A stretch of DNA of 64,000 nt from Echiichthys vipera. Its lineage: Eukaryota > Chordata > Actinopteri > Perciformes > Trachinidae. The position numbers were made by a program, and so were the translations under genes. This document shows, piece after piece, positions 12,408 through 24,183 of the stretch (positions are counted from its first letter, which is position 1; every line of letters begins with the position of its first letter). The DNA is taken from assembly GCA_963691815.1 (NCBI GenBank), contig OY829657.1, positions 21,984,085 through 22,048,084 on the forward strand, in the 5' to 3' direction. Below the pieces are notes generated by a model. The model ran no database searches. It worked only from the letters and a program-made list of their open reading frames with translations, and was not told the origin of the DNA.

Positions 12408-12611
12408 CAGGTGTCTCAAAGTGATCCAGTAAAGGGCTGCTGTGGCTGCACGTTTTCATTCCAACCAAGCAAGAACACACCTGACTCGACTTATTCAACC
12501 AAGTGAATCGCCTTCACACAGTTGATTTGTTGGATCAGGCGAGGTTTGTGCTTGGTTGGAATGAAAACCAGCAGCCACAGCGGCCCTATACAGGATCACT
12601 TTGAGACACCT
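12408..12611. mobile_element. Palindromic MITE-like element
   Basis: CAGGTGTCTCAAAGTGATCC at the left end (12408-12427) is answered by GGATCACTTTGAGACACCT at the right end (12593-12611). The similarity continues inward: 'TTTTCATTCCAACCAAGCAA' on the left faces 'CTTGGTTGGAATGAAAACC' on the right. Nearly the whole 204 bp can therefore fold into a long hairpin around 12500-12520. This layout explains why both strands give short ORFs with the same CLVGMKT-SHS peptide. A fish family with these ends and the 'CATTCCAACCAAGCAAGAAC' arm is familiar to me as a hAT-like non-autonomous element. The superfamily is inferred, not proven. Confidence 0.8.
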
Positions 12612-14286
12612 AAAACAGTGTCAGCAAATCTGCTTTTAAAGATTATATCTGATATTCTTTATTGTTTTATCATCAACAAATGCCATAAAAAGATTAAATC
12701 CAACAATGAGTATTAAGTATATGTATCCAAATTACAATATAGATCATAGCTAAAATACTCTCTCACTTATTAAATGTGTGTTAATCTCCACCTGAAAATA
12801 GTCCCCAACAACTGCACTATTAAATCCTGCCTGGGTCTCTACAGTGCCCACATGTTTCATAGCAGCCAGCCTTATCTTCCATTCTTTTTATTTTTCAGGT
12901 TGACTAAGACCATTTCTGAAGCTTTTTATTTTGTGGCTTGGATGACTGTTTATCTGCAACCTCCGTTTTTTGGGGTTTGGCATTGGTTTAGCTTTTCATT
13001 GCAAAATAAAAAATCACACAGTATCGGAATTTATTTAATAGTCTATTTTCTTTGGGGAATTTACATACGGGAATTGCTACCTACCAAATACTGAGGCTAC
13101 AATGTTCTTCCCCTCTATCGATGATTTAGGAAACCAGTTAACTACTTTGATCTGAACCCAATCAGAGACAGACCCTCTGAAAACCTACCTAAATCTAATT
13201 GGAGTATACATATTTTTTGAAAAAAGAATCTGTTAGGTTAGGGACTCCAGTGCAGTCACACACAACCCCAATAAAACAGGCGCCATCACCTCGTCTATAC
13301 CACACAGAGTTTTTCTAGTAAGTGAGAACACATCTGACACGGACACTCTCTCTTGTTTTACAGTATGTGTGAAAGGACAGCTCCGAGTGAAAATGGCTAC
13401 ACTGACAAAGACCTTCAGCAATATAATGTGACCCTACCACACCCAATTCAGAGTATCTGGGTCCTTAAAAACTCGTATACAGCCTTACATTAGATCTGAA
13501 AAGTTTGAGGCTGTCAAATGTCCTTAAAGTCTAAATTTTGAATATGATGGGTCTTTAATTTTAAGATGCAGACCACTGAGAAATCATATGAATCACATTT
13601 ATACTCACAGGGTTTGTGGGTATAAAATCTGATGTTTTTGGCCTTATTTTATTGTAGCCTCCTGTAAGTTTGGCCCAGTTCTCATCAGACAGCCAGCTGC
13701 TCCTGTGTTTTTCCCTGAAGGTAACACGATTCAGAAAGTAAACAAATAACTGACTGATCATGGTAAACTAACAAACACACCCAGAGGTCTTTTGGGAAGA
13801 AGCTGAATCTTTTGTCTTTGTTTGGCATTAGACATTAATGTCTATGCCAGTTTTGAATGGTTCTACAGTTACTCAAATGTTTTATTTTGATAGAAAGATA
13901 AATGTGAAGCGCTTAAAGCCTTTATACTCTGGTGCCTCAGTCTTGGCACGCTGATATAAAGTCCAGCCAATTAGACAAAATTAAATAAATGCTGTATGTT
14001 TAGGAGTTGTCGTAACGTCCAGTTGTATTATCACTTGATAGCAACATACAGCATAGCCACCTATATTAGAATGCAGAGCTACAGCATGTGAAGGAAATGG
14101 ATCTCAATATTAGAAGAATATCCATGTTTCTTTTCGTGATTGATTTGAATCATATCGCCTGTATGCGTTCATGCTGTGGAAACATTTGTTGAGGTTCAAA
14201 GCGTGTGCAGATCCCCTGCGATTAGACTGAGTATGAATTGGACCAACCTTTGGTCCTGGGTCTGGTCTCAGATCCAGGGAAGTCTA
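12612..14286. other. Intergenic DNA, no gene recognised
   Basis: No coding, RNA or repeat signal is convincing. The 106-codon frame at 12774-13094 (+) is AT-rich, hydrophobic and lacks any domain. Confidence 0.45.
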
Positions 14287-14693
14287 AGGGCGCTTTTACA
14301 CCAGCCTTATTTAGTTTGGTTGAATCGAAGTGAGTATGTTCCCTCATTTGCCATGGTTCATTTGTGCAGGTGGGAATGCAGTCATCATACACGGGTGCGC
14401 ACCAGAAGTGGACCAAATAAGTCGAAATAAAATAAACCCCCACATTGTGACATCACTTGTGGTGGGTGCGTTGTCACTGTTTACATCAGCATAGCAATTC
14501 TGGTCAATCAGAGAGCAGTTCAGGATCTACGTTATTACACCAGCCCCAGACACATCTGACCAGTGAATGAAGTGCTTTTTGTTCCCCTTTTTGTCCCAAA
14601 CCTTTATTGAGCAGCTACATTTTGGTTCACTTCAGCGCGTCATCAACTGATTCAGACCAGATCAAATGAATATGCAGATGTGAAAGCGAACCT
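14287..14693. mobile_element. Non-autonomous DNA transposon with ~40 bp terminal inverted repeats
   Basis: The left end starts AGGGCGCTTTTACACCAGCC and continues TTATTTAGTTTGGTTGAATC. The reverse complement of the right end is AGGTTCGCTTTCACATCTGC followed by ATATTCATTTGATCTGGTCTG. The two match imperfectly over about 40 bp. The flanks carry TAA/TTA-like bases at both borders (CTAAGGG and CCTAAC), which would fit a 3-4 bp target duplication, but the exact TSD is unclear. The ~320 bp interior has no transposase. Elements starting with a 'GGGCGCTTTCACACC'-type end are widespread in fish. Confidence 0.7.
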
Positions 14694-17600
14694 AACTACG
14701 AACTCTCTAGCACACTAATATACCCTCAGGTTTTAATGTTTCTCTTAACATTTTGAATTACATAATTGCTCTTGCGATAAGGATTTAACTCTAGTCTAAG
14801 TTCCTTAAAGCCATTTTGTTGTATAAAGTGTAGGGATCTTTAAACGGTAGCTTGCATTTGTAAGGCAAGCTTAAGTGCTCATTGACTCTGTTTGGCTCTC
14901 AGAGCCCCCGATGAATGAATGCTGAGATTTAGAAGTGTACAATTGCAATCTGAAAATCCCCTACAGGCACTGCAAAGCTGATTGACCTTGTAGAGCAGAA
15001 AAGTCAGGCAGAGGCCTTGTGTTTGTTACTTTGCTCGGAGCACTTGGTCCAGCCTGGCACCCAGAGATTTATTTGACTCACCTCAGCATGTGCCATCAGC
15101 TTTCTTTGTACATTTTTTGACTTGTTGACCAAACTTCTTACCAAAAATAAACACGTACAACGGTCAAAGGCAAATACATGAAAATAATCATGAGAGTTCA
15201 AGTTTAGCTCTGGTCTCTTTCCTTCTTCTTTCATGATTCGCTTTAGAGACGCGTGAAGAAACTTCACTGTGGTATCTGGGGGATGAAAGCGGAAAGGAGG
15301 CCACAATGTTCCTTGGTCCCTCTTGACCTCGCACTATCTCAATTAAGCTTGGGCACTTTATTCGTCTGCAGATTTGCATAATTTATGAAGTGCCCTCAGG
15401 AAGTGCCGCCTCATTACAAGGCGTGTTATTATACTTTATTAGGTTCAGATTTGAGGCCTTTGTGTTTGCTGCCTGATAACATAGCATAACAGTGATGGGA
15501 CACATGACTGCACTTTAATGTCTTCCGCTGAGTTTGAGCAGCTGTGACTCCTACAGGTCCTTGAAACTTTGATTGCCATGAAAACTCAGTCACCTCTGCT
15601 AAGGACAGAGGAGATCCTGTAAAGTCTTCAAAAAGTACAGTTTGAAAGAATTCAGAATTCGTTTTTTGGAAGAATCATTGCCTGCTCCAATTTGAATATT
15701 ATTTGTATTTTCACAATATTACTGTTATATCACCATTTTGCTGTTAACTGCTCTGGCGAGAGGAGCCAGTGGTGCTTTTATTATTAGTATTTTCTGGCTG
15801 ATTTTCGTGCAAACAAATACACCCTCCCTGTTGTGTTTGGACTGATTGTCCTATGTTTAAATGCCAAAACACATCTTCATTTGGCTCCTTGTGTCGAGGG
15901 GCACAGTGTTGCGGTTCCCCCACATCGTTGTTATTTACGCAAGCTAACAAGGTTAGGATAGGATTTATACTCCTGAATGTCACGGTGGTTTTAAAGAACC
16001 AGAATTTAATAAGCTCCCCTGTCAGGTTGGGTTGCAGCAGTGCATTAATATGTATGAATATGTATTAGCATCTCACATCTCACATTTAAAGGATTAACAG
16101 CTGAGTCTGTTACCTGTTTTAGAATTGCCGGAGGAGGAGTATTTTCAGCTCTACCAGGGGGAGAATTATTTATCATCATTATTATTATGTGCTGGGGGCA
16201 CACCGTACTGAGCTAATGTCGATACTTAAAGCAAAACTGGCCTAAAATGCTGTACCTCTATGGCCTACTATAATTACTTGATTTAAATTTCGATATTATG
16301 ATAATTTGCACGTGGCGCCTTGCTCATTTACGGCTTTGAATTAATGGGCTCTGACTGTCTGCATGGCTGAAGATGGAGGTGTGTGCTTTTGACCAACTTC
16401 CAGTAATCTGTGTCACTGACGGCCCATTCAGCTGAGTCAGGTTCCCCCCTCCGACACCCTGTCTCTCTCCTCACTATCCCCTTTATATGCCCTCATCATC
16501 CCCAGGCCAATATATTCCCATTTACAGTGGCTGACAATGGGAATGAACAGGGCTACAAATAGGACTGGGTCATTTAAAGAGGGCAGAAGTAATGTGAAGG
16601 TGAGAACAGTGGGTGTTTTGCTAGCTGCTGGTTCCATTCCCAGAGAAGGTGAAGTTGAAAGACTACACTTCCACATCTCTCAGCAACTTCTTAATATTTT
16701 TTTTTCTCCAGACCCAATTTCATTTTTAACATTAAAACATGACAACAAAAAAAGCAAATTATAAGTTATCAGTGCCCAAGGTGACATCTTCGAATAGCTT
16801 GTTTTTCTCGCAACAAAACCCCAAAACCTAAATATATTAGATTTTAAATTATATAAAGTTGTGAGTATCAGCAGATCCACACATTTCAGATGCTGAAATC
16901 AAAGATGTCAACCGCTATTCAAAAAGATGTGTGGATCACTATCCTGTCTCAACTTGTCTTATAGTTTCAGCACTTTATTCCACATGCACACCTTTGCATT
17001 TTCTATGACCTTAAAGACATTTTTTTAAATGGAGCTGTAGGAGGAACTTGTCCATCCATCGTCACTAGATGACTATCGGCACGCCCCAGTTTAGGGGACA
17101 CTAGGACAGGCACGACATACAGAAGCTGCTGGACAACCACTGCCTCCATCGGTTAGTTTGTTTCTTTCCAGCTGTGACAGCCACTCGTGATGGCGTCCAT
17201 AACTGTGCAAAACTACAGTCAGGAAACTTTATGGATTTGTAGTGTAGATCAAAATAAAGGTTGAGTTCGAAAATGGGTGTGATCTGAGCAAGAGGCTTTA
17301 AAAAGTTTTTAAGATCTTTGTTTTTGTCTTGCATATTGCATATTCTTGCTTGTGGTAGCATCCACATAATCCTCATCATCCGGGTAGCTTTCCCGCCGTG
17401 TTGTCTCACAAGGGGAGAAAGAGTTGCCGTGCTGCAACTGGACTTTATAGCTGTTCCACAGACCTTACAAATGTTTTCTTTCCTTCTTATAGAATCAACA
17501 TGTCGTGTCAGCCATGTTGTCCTTCTCACAAGTAACCATAGCAACGATCAATGCTACTCTAACGTTATCCTCTCATGCAGCATTGACCTTTTACTGTAGT

Positions 17601-17802
17601 TGCATCTTCAACATTGAATTAAACATTACATTTTTCTTCTTTTTTAGATTTCTATATGGGTTCTTTTACGGTCCAAAATGGATTATGTTTGTATGTGTCA
17701 AGCTCCAAGTTTCTCTCCTTGTTTCTAATGATGTCACTGACTCTGACAACCACACACACCTTTTTAAAGGGAAGTCACACAACACAAGTAAAACACTGGG
17801 TC
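14694..17802. other. Intergenic DNA with possible hAT trace
   Basis: No confident gene is seen. Short features include AT-rich spacers and an unusual minus-strand 147-codon frame at 17101-17544, annotated separately. The segment near 16270-16430 is non-repetitive with TAAT-rich motifs and might be regulatory. That is only an impression of its composition. Confidence 0.4.
17101..17544 (-). pseudogene. Unassigned 147-codon ORF, possible degraded BED-finger (hAT) fragment
   Basis: This is one of the longest frames in the window. Residues 22-50 read RRKENICKVCGTAIKSSCS then TATLSPLVRQHG. They resemble the C-x2-C plus L-x2-L-x3-H part of a BED-type zinc finger, but only one of the two histidines is in place. 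The remainder matches nothing I recognise and lacks hAT catalytic motifs. No terminal inverted repeats were found around it, and the frame may be chance. I have low confidence in any function. Confidence 0.25.
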
Positions 17803-17834
17803 CTGATGAAGGTCAATAGACCGAAACGTTGACC
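17803..17834 (+). ncRNA. Hammerhead-ribozyme-like core in a dispersed repeat tail
   Basis: The + strand reads CTGATGA (17803-17809), A, then a perfect 4 bp stem GGTC (17811-17814) / GACC (17819-17822) closed by an AATA loop. It is followed at once by GAAAC (17823-17827) and GTTGACC. CUGAUGA - stem II - GAAA is the conserved core of the hammerhead self-cleaving ribozyme. Such cores are known in Penelope-like retroelements and related fish repeats, often with a very short stem III. The downstream TAAATAAAAGAGCTTC tail fits a repeat 3' end. A convincing stem I partner and a UH cleavage site were not located, so activity is unproven. It may be a decayed or dimer-dependent version. Confidence 0.45.
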
Positions 17835-17869
17835 AAAGACTAAATAAAAGAGCTTCAAGTGAGTGCAAG

Positions 17870-20800
17870 TGTTGATTTTTTTTATATGTTGAACTTGACT
17901 GGGGATCTTTTCCCAGCACCACCCCAAAGGAGAATGTGAATGCTGATTAAGCCTCGATAGGACATTTGGATTCAGCCTGATTTTGCACACAATTCCAAAT
18001 ACACTCTAAGTAAACCTGCTTTGAAACTGTAAACAAGCACAGAAACAACTGACTTCTTCTTGATAACCTTTTAATTTCCCATCATGTTCAACATAAATAT
18101 GTGAATGCTCATATTTTTAAGAAACTGCAGTCTGCATTGCCTGAGTCGGTTGTTTGCGTCTTTATTGTGCTTTAAATTCCTTGAATTACAGCTTAAATAA
18201 TGCACCACTCCTGCCCAACTGCTCCACCTGGTAAAAGCTGTATGTGTTCATTCATTTTATATCTCTAGGTGTGGAAAACAAAGAAATTCACTGAACTACA
18301 CTGTTGAAATGCCCTTGAGCATGCAGGGTAGAAACCTTTAGCTCTCCCAGCCAATCTGCGGTTATAGTTACAGCATCTGATCTTGAAATAAGTGTTCATC
18401 TTGAAGGTTATTTGCAAACCTATTTCTATAAAACTTACCAAATGTCACCATGGACTGTTTTAGCATCTCAGGCATCAGTTATGTTTCAGGCTTTGGGTTA
18501 ATATCACATTATAATAAAGTGGCGAGGGGTTAATGTCACATGGCACGCCTCGAGAGCAAGAACCGGCTGTCAGACTCTTATAGGGATGTTTAGAATTTTT
18601 TATGTTGATGGCTGTACCTGTTGAGCAAGCAGATTTTATTTCACTCTGGAGAATTCACATCAGACTCGAGTTGAAATTTGACTTAAACTGTCGTGTAGTA
18701 TTAAAACTAAAGTTAATTAAGAGAACAAACTGCATGCAAAGCAAAAACCTCAGAGAGCCAGGGCTGTGACAGAGAGATATGACATATACGGGGGAAATAA
18801 AAGCCTTGTCTGACATCAAATGAGCAAGTCAGATTTTATGCCTACAGCTCACCTGCCGTATCCTCGCTCACAGAAACGTCAGTACCAGTTTGCACAGATC
18901 TTGCCACCTTGTGTCAGCCTGCAGAAGTTGGCCAAAGTTGCTGTTTTGCTGACGGTCAAGCCCCTTTGATCATGCATGAGACATGGTGCGAGGTCCTGCA
19001 GCTCTCTAGTGACTCAGCAGATATGACTCAATGAGGCAGAGAGTAACCCAAGTCAGCTAAAAACAAAAACAAAAAAACACTGTCATAACAATAAGAGCAG
19101 GATGGAAAAAGAAGCATTTCAGCTGACAAAACCAGAGGAGAGAGAGAGGGAGTGATGACAGCAGTGATCACGCATCCTGGATGAAACGCTCAGTGCTCTT
19201 CGGAGATTGAGTTTATTTCCCCCTGTGGCCTTATATTGTTACATTATCGGTTGTGTCAGATGTTAGCAAAATACATCAAACCTAGCAAGCTAATATGTGC
19301 AGCCTGAAAACACATCTACGTGGTTCATGCAGATACTGGATCCACACTCATCATTACCGAATAAGGATATAGCTTCAAACGTTCATTGTGCAGTGCCATA
19401 AACAGGCCTTTATGGAGGATACAAAAAGATCCACTGTCAGCCCAGAGGTGATTGAAGGGAATGGAGGGATGAACAGAGTGTGTGAGACGGAGAGCAGGAA
19501 TGAGAAGAGAGTAAAATGAGAGGGGTGGCTAAAGCACCCGGAGGTCAACAACAAAAGCTTCACAAGCAAAAATAGAGACAGCTGTGCCTCAGGATAGCGG
19601 CTAATGAGCAGGGAATGTCTTTCTTTTCAAGAAACCGAGAGCACATGGTATGACGACCAGGCAGTCGGAGCGCACGCTTGATGGTCTGTGGCAAATGATC
19701 ATTATCAGAAAAGAAAAAAAACAACATAAAAGGAAATCAAATAATTCTGTAAATGAGGGGTTTCATGCCGAAAGGCTGGAATGTATTTTGGGAATGTTTA
19801 GTTACCTAAAATTCATTAATCATCAGCCCAAATGGCTAATGAGAAGCAATTTCTAAAGTTTGAGTAATGCCTCGTGCTTCACTGCCATGCCAGTAATTAT
19901 TTTTGTGACAGCACACTGCAAGTGACAGGTGGTTATCTCCGCACTTTTCTTTCAATGCATTGACATCAGCAAAAGTAACAAGCATTTAAGTTTGGGGTCC
20001 CTTGCTAGAGCTGCTGATAAGCGGTTGAAGATGAGATGTGATGAGATGAGATTCTTGGGGTCACAAATCAGCTGCGATTACATTAGCTCTTTTGACTGAA
20101 ATTGCTTTGGGGATAATGATGACCTGGACAAAGGAGAATATTCACAGGATTATTAGCTCACAGGTATTCCATATGTTTAATTTTGCCAGCAAATCTCATG
20201 AAAAGACCGAAAACGAGAATGTGTCAATGCTAACATCTGAATACTGTCTAACTTCCGACACTGTCTTAGACTCAGCCCCGAGCCCATTTGCTCCTACTTG
20301 GTACAGAAAATCTTTAAAAACTGCTAACAGATAATATAGTTATAGTTTTTAGAAAATAATACTAAATTAGGAGTGAAGAGTGCTTTTGTTGGGGATTATT
20401 TTCAGTTGCGGATTAATCCACATTTGGTGCCTTGGAGTAATGTTTCAGAAGGACTGTGTGTGTGTGGGATGGACTGACAATTTGAACAAAATAAATGACA
20501 GTAATGACGGAAAATGTCACGCAGTTGGTGTGTTGTAATAGTTGCTGGATAACAATGGAGCTCTACGGCACAGAGGAAAAAGATATTAAGGCTTTGATAA
20601 CTTGAAACTTGAAATGTTTCTTTTGGCCTGCTTTTCCCGAGGTCATTTAAAGTTATTACATTTATTTGTTCGGTATGCCTTTCTGTCTGAAATGTGCCAT
20701 AAAAATAAACTGGCCTTGTCTTTGATACACAGACAATGCTTGTTTGTAGGATCAATTCAGTGGTGTCTTTTAATGGGATCAGAAGAATAAAGCATGTTCT

Positions 20801-20935
20801 AGAATCAATGAATAAAACTTTAGCAAGAGCAGTTACTTTACCAGTTATGTATGTTTTCTGTATTTGTGTGTCATAAACTGCAGTAAGGATCTAATTAATG
20901 TGCATCTAAAGTTGCATAATGCTACACTAGCTCTA
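17870..20935. other. Intergenic DNA, no gene recognised
   Basis: No coding or RNA gene is seen. The segment 19560-19990 is non-repetitive with several TAAT and CATTAATCATC-type motifs, and could be a conserved noncoding element. That call would need a cross-species alignment. Confidence 0.4.
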
Positions 20936-20951
20936 CCCCCCCCCCCCCCCC
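20936..20951. repeat. (C)16 homopolymer
   Basis: A run of about 16 C in otherwise AT-rich sequence. The length is slippage-prone. Confidence 0.85.
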
Positions 20952-23843
20952 TTTATGAATTCAGAATAAGAATCTTACAGGCCCACAACAATGGAAAGTC
21001 TTTGTTTCTTTATAAATTTGACTGAGTCTTGGCATCTTTCAAAATGGACTTCACTCTTTATGCATTGGGCTGTGTGCTCTTATAGCATTAGCTAACAGCT
21101 GCAATCAGATGACATATGTTTATACTGCAAATAAAGTGAGATGAAGCTTGAATAAAGCTTGAAATTGTACAATGATTGAAATGTTTACTTGCGTTATAGA
21201 TGTGTGGATGTGAAACACTTAAAGTTATATTGATAAGTTTGAATAGTGGTTATGCCCGCGTGATATGACTTGAGCTTCTGTTTGCTCCCAGTTAGGGATG
21301 TTAATGATTGACCATTTAACATTTAAGCTACCATGATGTAGCAGAAGAGGCGGGACTTAATTCAAACTGGAAAATGGTGGAACAACAGTGCAATGAAGTG
21401 GCAACAACTACATTCACTCTATAAATGTAGGGGATTACAAGGATGTTTTAATCCAGAAGAGTTGTTGGAAGAGCTTTTGGAAAAATAAACAGAAGAAGAA
21501 ATACGAAATGCGATCATAAATGCGGGGCGACAGTGTGTGATTTGAGACAGCACTTACTGAGGGAATTGAGTGGACTGATCCTGCGCACGAATATCAGTAC
21601 ACTCACTGCAGTGCGCAATTTGGGACACAGTAAATGACACACCTTTAATCGGAGTAGCTTAATGGACCAGCTACTCCAATTTAAAAAAACGCAAAACTAG
21701 CTAATTGGGTTTTAGTGTCAGCTGTGTGTCTGCATGGCCTGCCCTGTCTTTCTCCGTAGCTCTCGGCAGGGAACGCCCTCCTGCAGTTGGTCCTACACAC
21801 TGGCTGGAGGGCCAGGCAGATGCGTGGACGTGGGTGCAGTAGCGTTCCAAGGACGTCTGCGGACTTGTACCGAACATTCAGTTGTCCAAATTAGTATGCA
21901 GTTATTAAATAAGGCTTTAGATATACAGTGGGAACATTTCTCCCACAGAGTGTTCTTTGTAAATTGAAGAAGACTCTGCTGCTCCTTGAAAGATGTAAAC
22001 TTTATGAATGACACTGTGGAGAAACTGAGAAAACTTCTGTGTACCACGGGGACACAGGTTGTCCCTTTGTTTTACACTTTTACACAAATGACTGTGCACC
22101 CCAACATTTGTTTTGTGTCTGAACGTGTCTGGGTAGAAATTAATAGCGTGAGCACAATGGATTGTCTTGTTGTGCAGCCCTTTGCACTCTGTTGTGTAAC
22201 TAGGTAGGCTGCACACACAATGCCACCAGTTCTCATAAATTTTCCAGCCGAGGGTGAAAGTGAACGTTGACGAGGACCGAGCCTTTATCTGAGAATGATA
22301 AATCCCCCTCCACTGCCACACAGAGGATCACTGAGGAACCTTGAGCTGATTTATTGAGCTCAGAAAAACAGGGAGAGTGAGGAAGCTGTCCTCTGGCTGG
22401 ATATCGCTGCCATTCTTCATTTGGGTGACGTTTCACTCAACCCTTGACGAGAGTCCCAGGGAATACTGCTCTTTCTTTTTTTAAGACAATTTTTATGGCA
22501 TTTCTGCTTTATAAGATGGTGTTTATGTACATATCAGGAAAAGGATGAGACATTACGAATACATTGTATTGTATTTTTATTGCACTCTTGTGGCCGGCAT
22601 TGATAACAGCGTGTCATGCCAAAATATTTCGGGCCAGCTCTTCAATTAATCTATATTAAATGTCAGAATTTGGTGTAAGTGCACTGCTCACTGCTCCACC
22701 AACTCAAAATGCCATGGCCCCTCAGCAACTGTGGGGCCATGGATATCCCATCGATATAGCACCCCAGACAAAAGGTGGTTATATATATCAATATCTTTCT
22801 CTAAATTTGCAGAATCTACTTTAAAATCGGCAAAATTCCCTGGGATGTTAGTGTTAGTTGTTAGCTCACCACCTGCAGCAGTTTACCAGCAAGCCCTGCA
22901 AGTAGTCATACTTATTTACTTACATTATTTATTTACAATATTTCATGAAAATGCATGGATGAATTTTGACCAGGCCTTACCAATTAAACATCAAGGGCTT
23001 CTTTCGAGAGCTGCCATTTTGATATTAAGCAATTATGCAAGAAGAAATCCACTTTTGAAGCAAGAGAGAGTGAGCAATCTTATTTCCCACTGTTGCTCCC
23101 GTAAACCATGATGAAATGCAACCACAATAAATGTGAGAATAGTTCTCACTTTAAAATTTTCCCTTCTTGCTATCGCTTTTTCCGCCTCCGCTTCCCAACC
23201 CACAGCAAAGCAGAACAAGTTCACACTCGCTCTCTGGAGGCTGTCGAACTAAAGCAAGAGAGGCAGGTTGAAGGACGCTGGGTACACCACAAGACTCGAC
23301 TACATCACAAAATCAGTGCCTCCCAGAAGGGTCTGAACATCACAGATCCAACAATGTGAGAGAACTTGAGGTCAGATTTTCTTTTAAAGGCAGTGAAGTT
23401 TTGCAAAATCCTGCTCTGCACTTATTGAAACCTGGCAGTTCTCCAGCACAGCTGGTCTACTACCAACCCCGACTCTTGACTAAATAATTAATTTTCTGTT
23501 GTATCAGCCTCTGGGTTAATCCTTTTTGTTGGTGGCTGTAAGATGTCCATTACATTTTACCATGGCCATGGAAAATACTTTAAATTTAACATTTAAAATA
23601 ACAGTTATATAACAGATAATCCACGCCAAATTTGTTGTGGATTATTCTTGAATCACTGTTCTAAATTGATATGCTTGCCTCAAAGCTGCTAAGCAACCTG
23701 TGTATCCTTAGCAACAACAGTAGTTGACTCAATAATTATGCAATGATGGCGGGTGTTATTGACCTGGGTCTGCTGTGATGAAACTACAATGTTTAGAAGC
23801 TTACTAAAAGCACATCATTCTTCACCCTGTGCGTTCTTACCAC
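20952..23843. other. Intergenic DNA, no gene recognised
   Basis: Overlapping frames on both strands at 21734-22436 and 22731-23359 give no domain and contradict each other. A perfect 10 bp hairpin occurs at 22712-22742. The segment 21290-21700 has the texture of an old repeat ('GAGGGAATTGAGTGGACT', 'GTGCGCAATTTGGGACACAG') but could not be assigned. Confidence 0.4.
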
Positions 23844-24183
23844 AGACTGTAAAAAATAATGGATGTAGCCACTGTGATGCTACTCATTGGTTTGTAGACT
23901 ATCATTATGAAGCAAGTAGGTTGTCATTTTGGCTGTTGCCATCTTGGTTTTGCTGAGCCAGAAGTGACCTTATCTGGCCACGCCCTAAAGCACACCCTGC
24001 ATTATCATCTATTTTACTCTAAATGGGACCACAAATTACAGAATTCAGTATTGAATAAGACTCGAAACTAGAGACTGAGTCTATAAAGTCATCTGAAGTA
24101 GGCTCATTTTCTCATTGACTTCTATACAATCGTCTGCTTTTTTGGGCCAGTGGAGTTGCCCCCTGCTGGACATTAGAGAATAA
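23844..24183. repeat. Dispersed fish repeat ('AGACTGTA-AAAATGGATGTAGC' type)
   Basis: The segment begins AGACTGTAAAAAATAATGGA, followed by TGTAGCC. It goes on with TTGGTTTGTAGACT, TGCCATCTTGGTTTTG and CCAGAAGTGACC, and ends near CCCCCTGCTGGACATTAGAG. This succession is familiar as a common teleost interspersed repeat. Its start resembles the first ~25 bp of the two longer copies at 44520 and 53473, so the three may share a terminal motif. No coding potential is present. Confidence 0.6.

Noticed and set aside
17101..17544. Clear hAT transposase gene
   Set aside because: Only a partial BED-like pattern is visible, one histidine is missing, and no terminal repeats or catalytic residues were found. 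It is kept only as a low-confidence feature.
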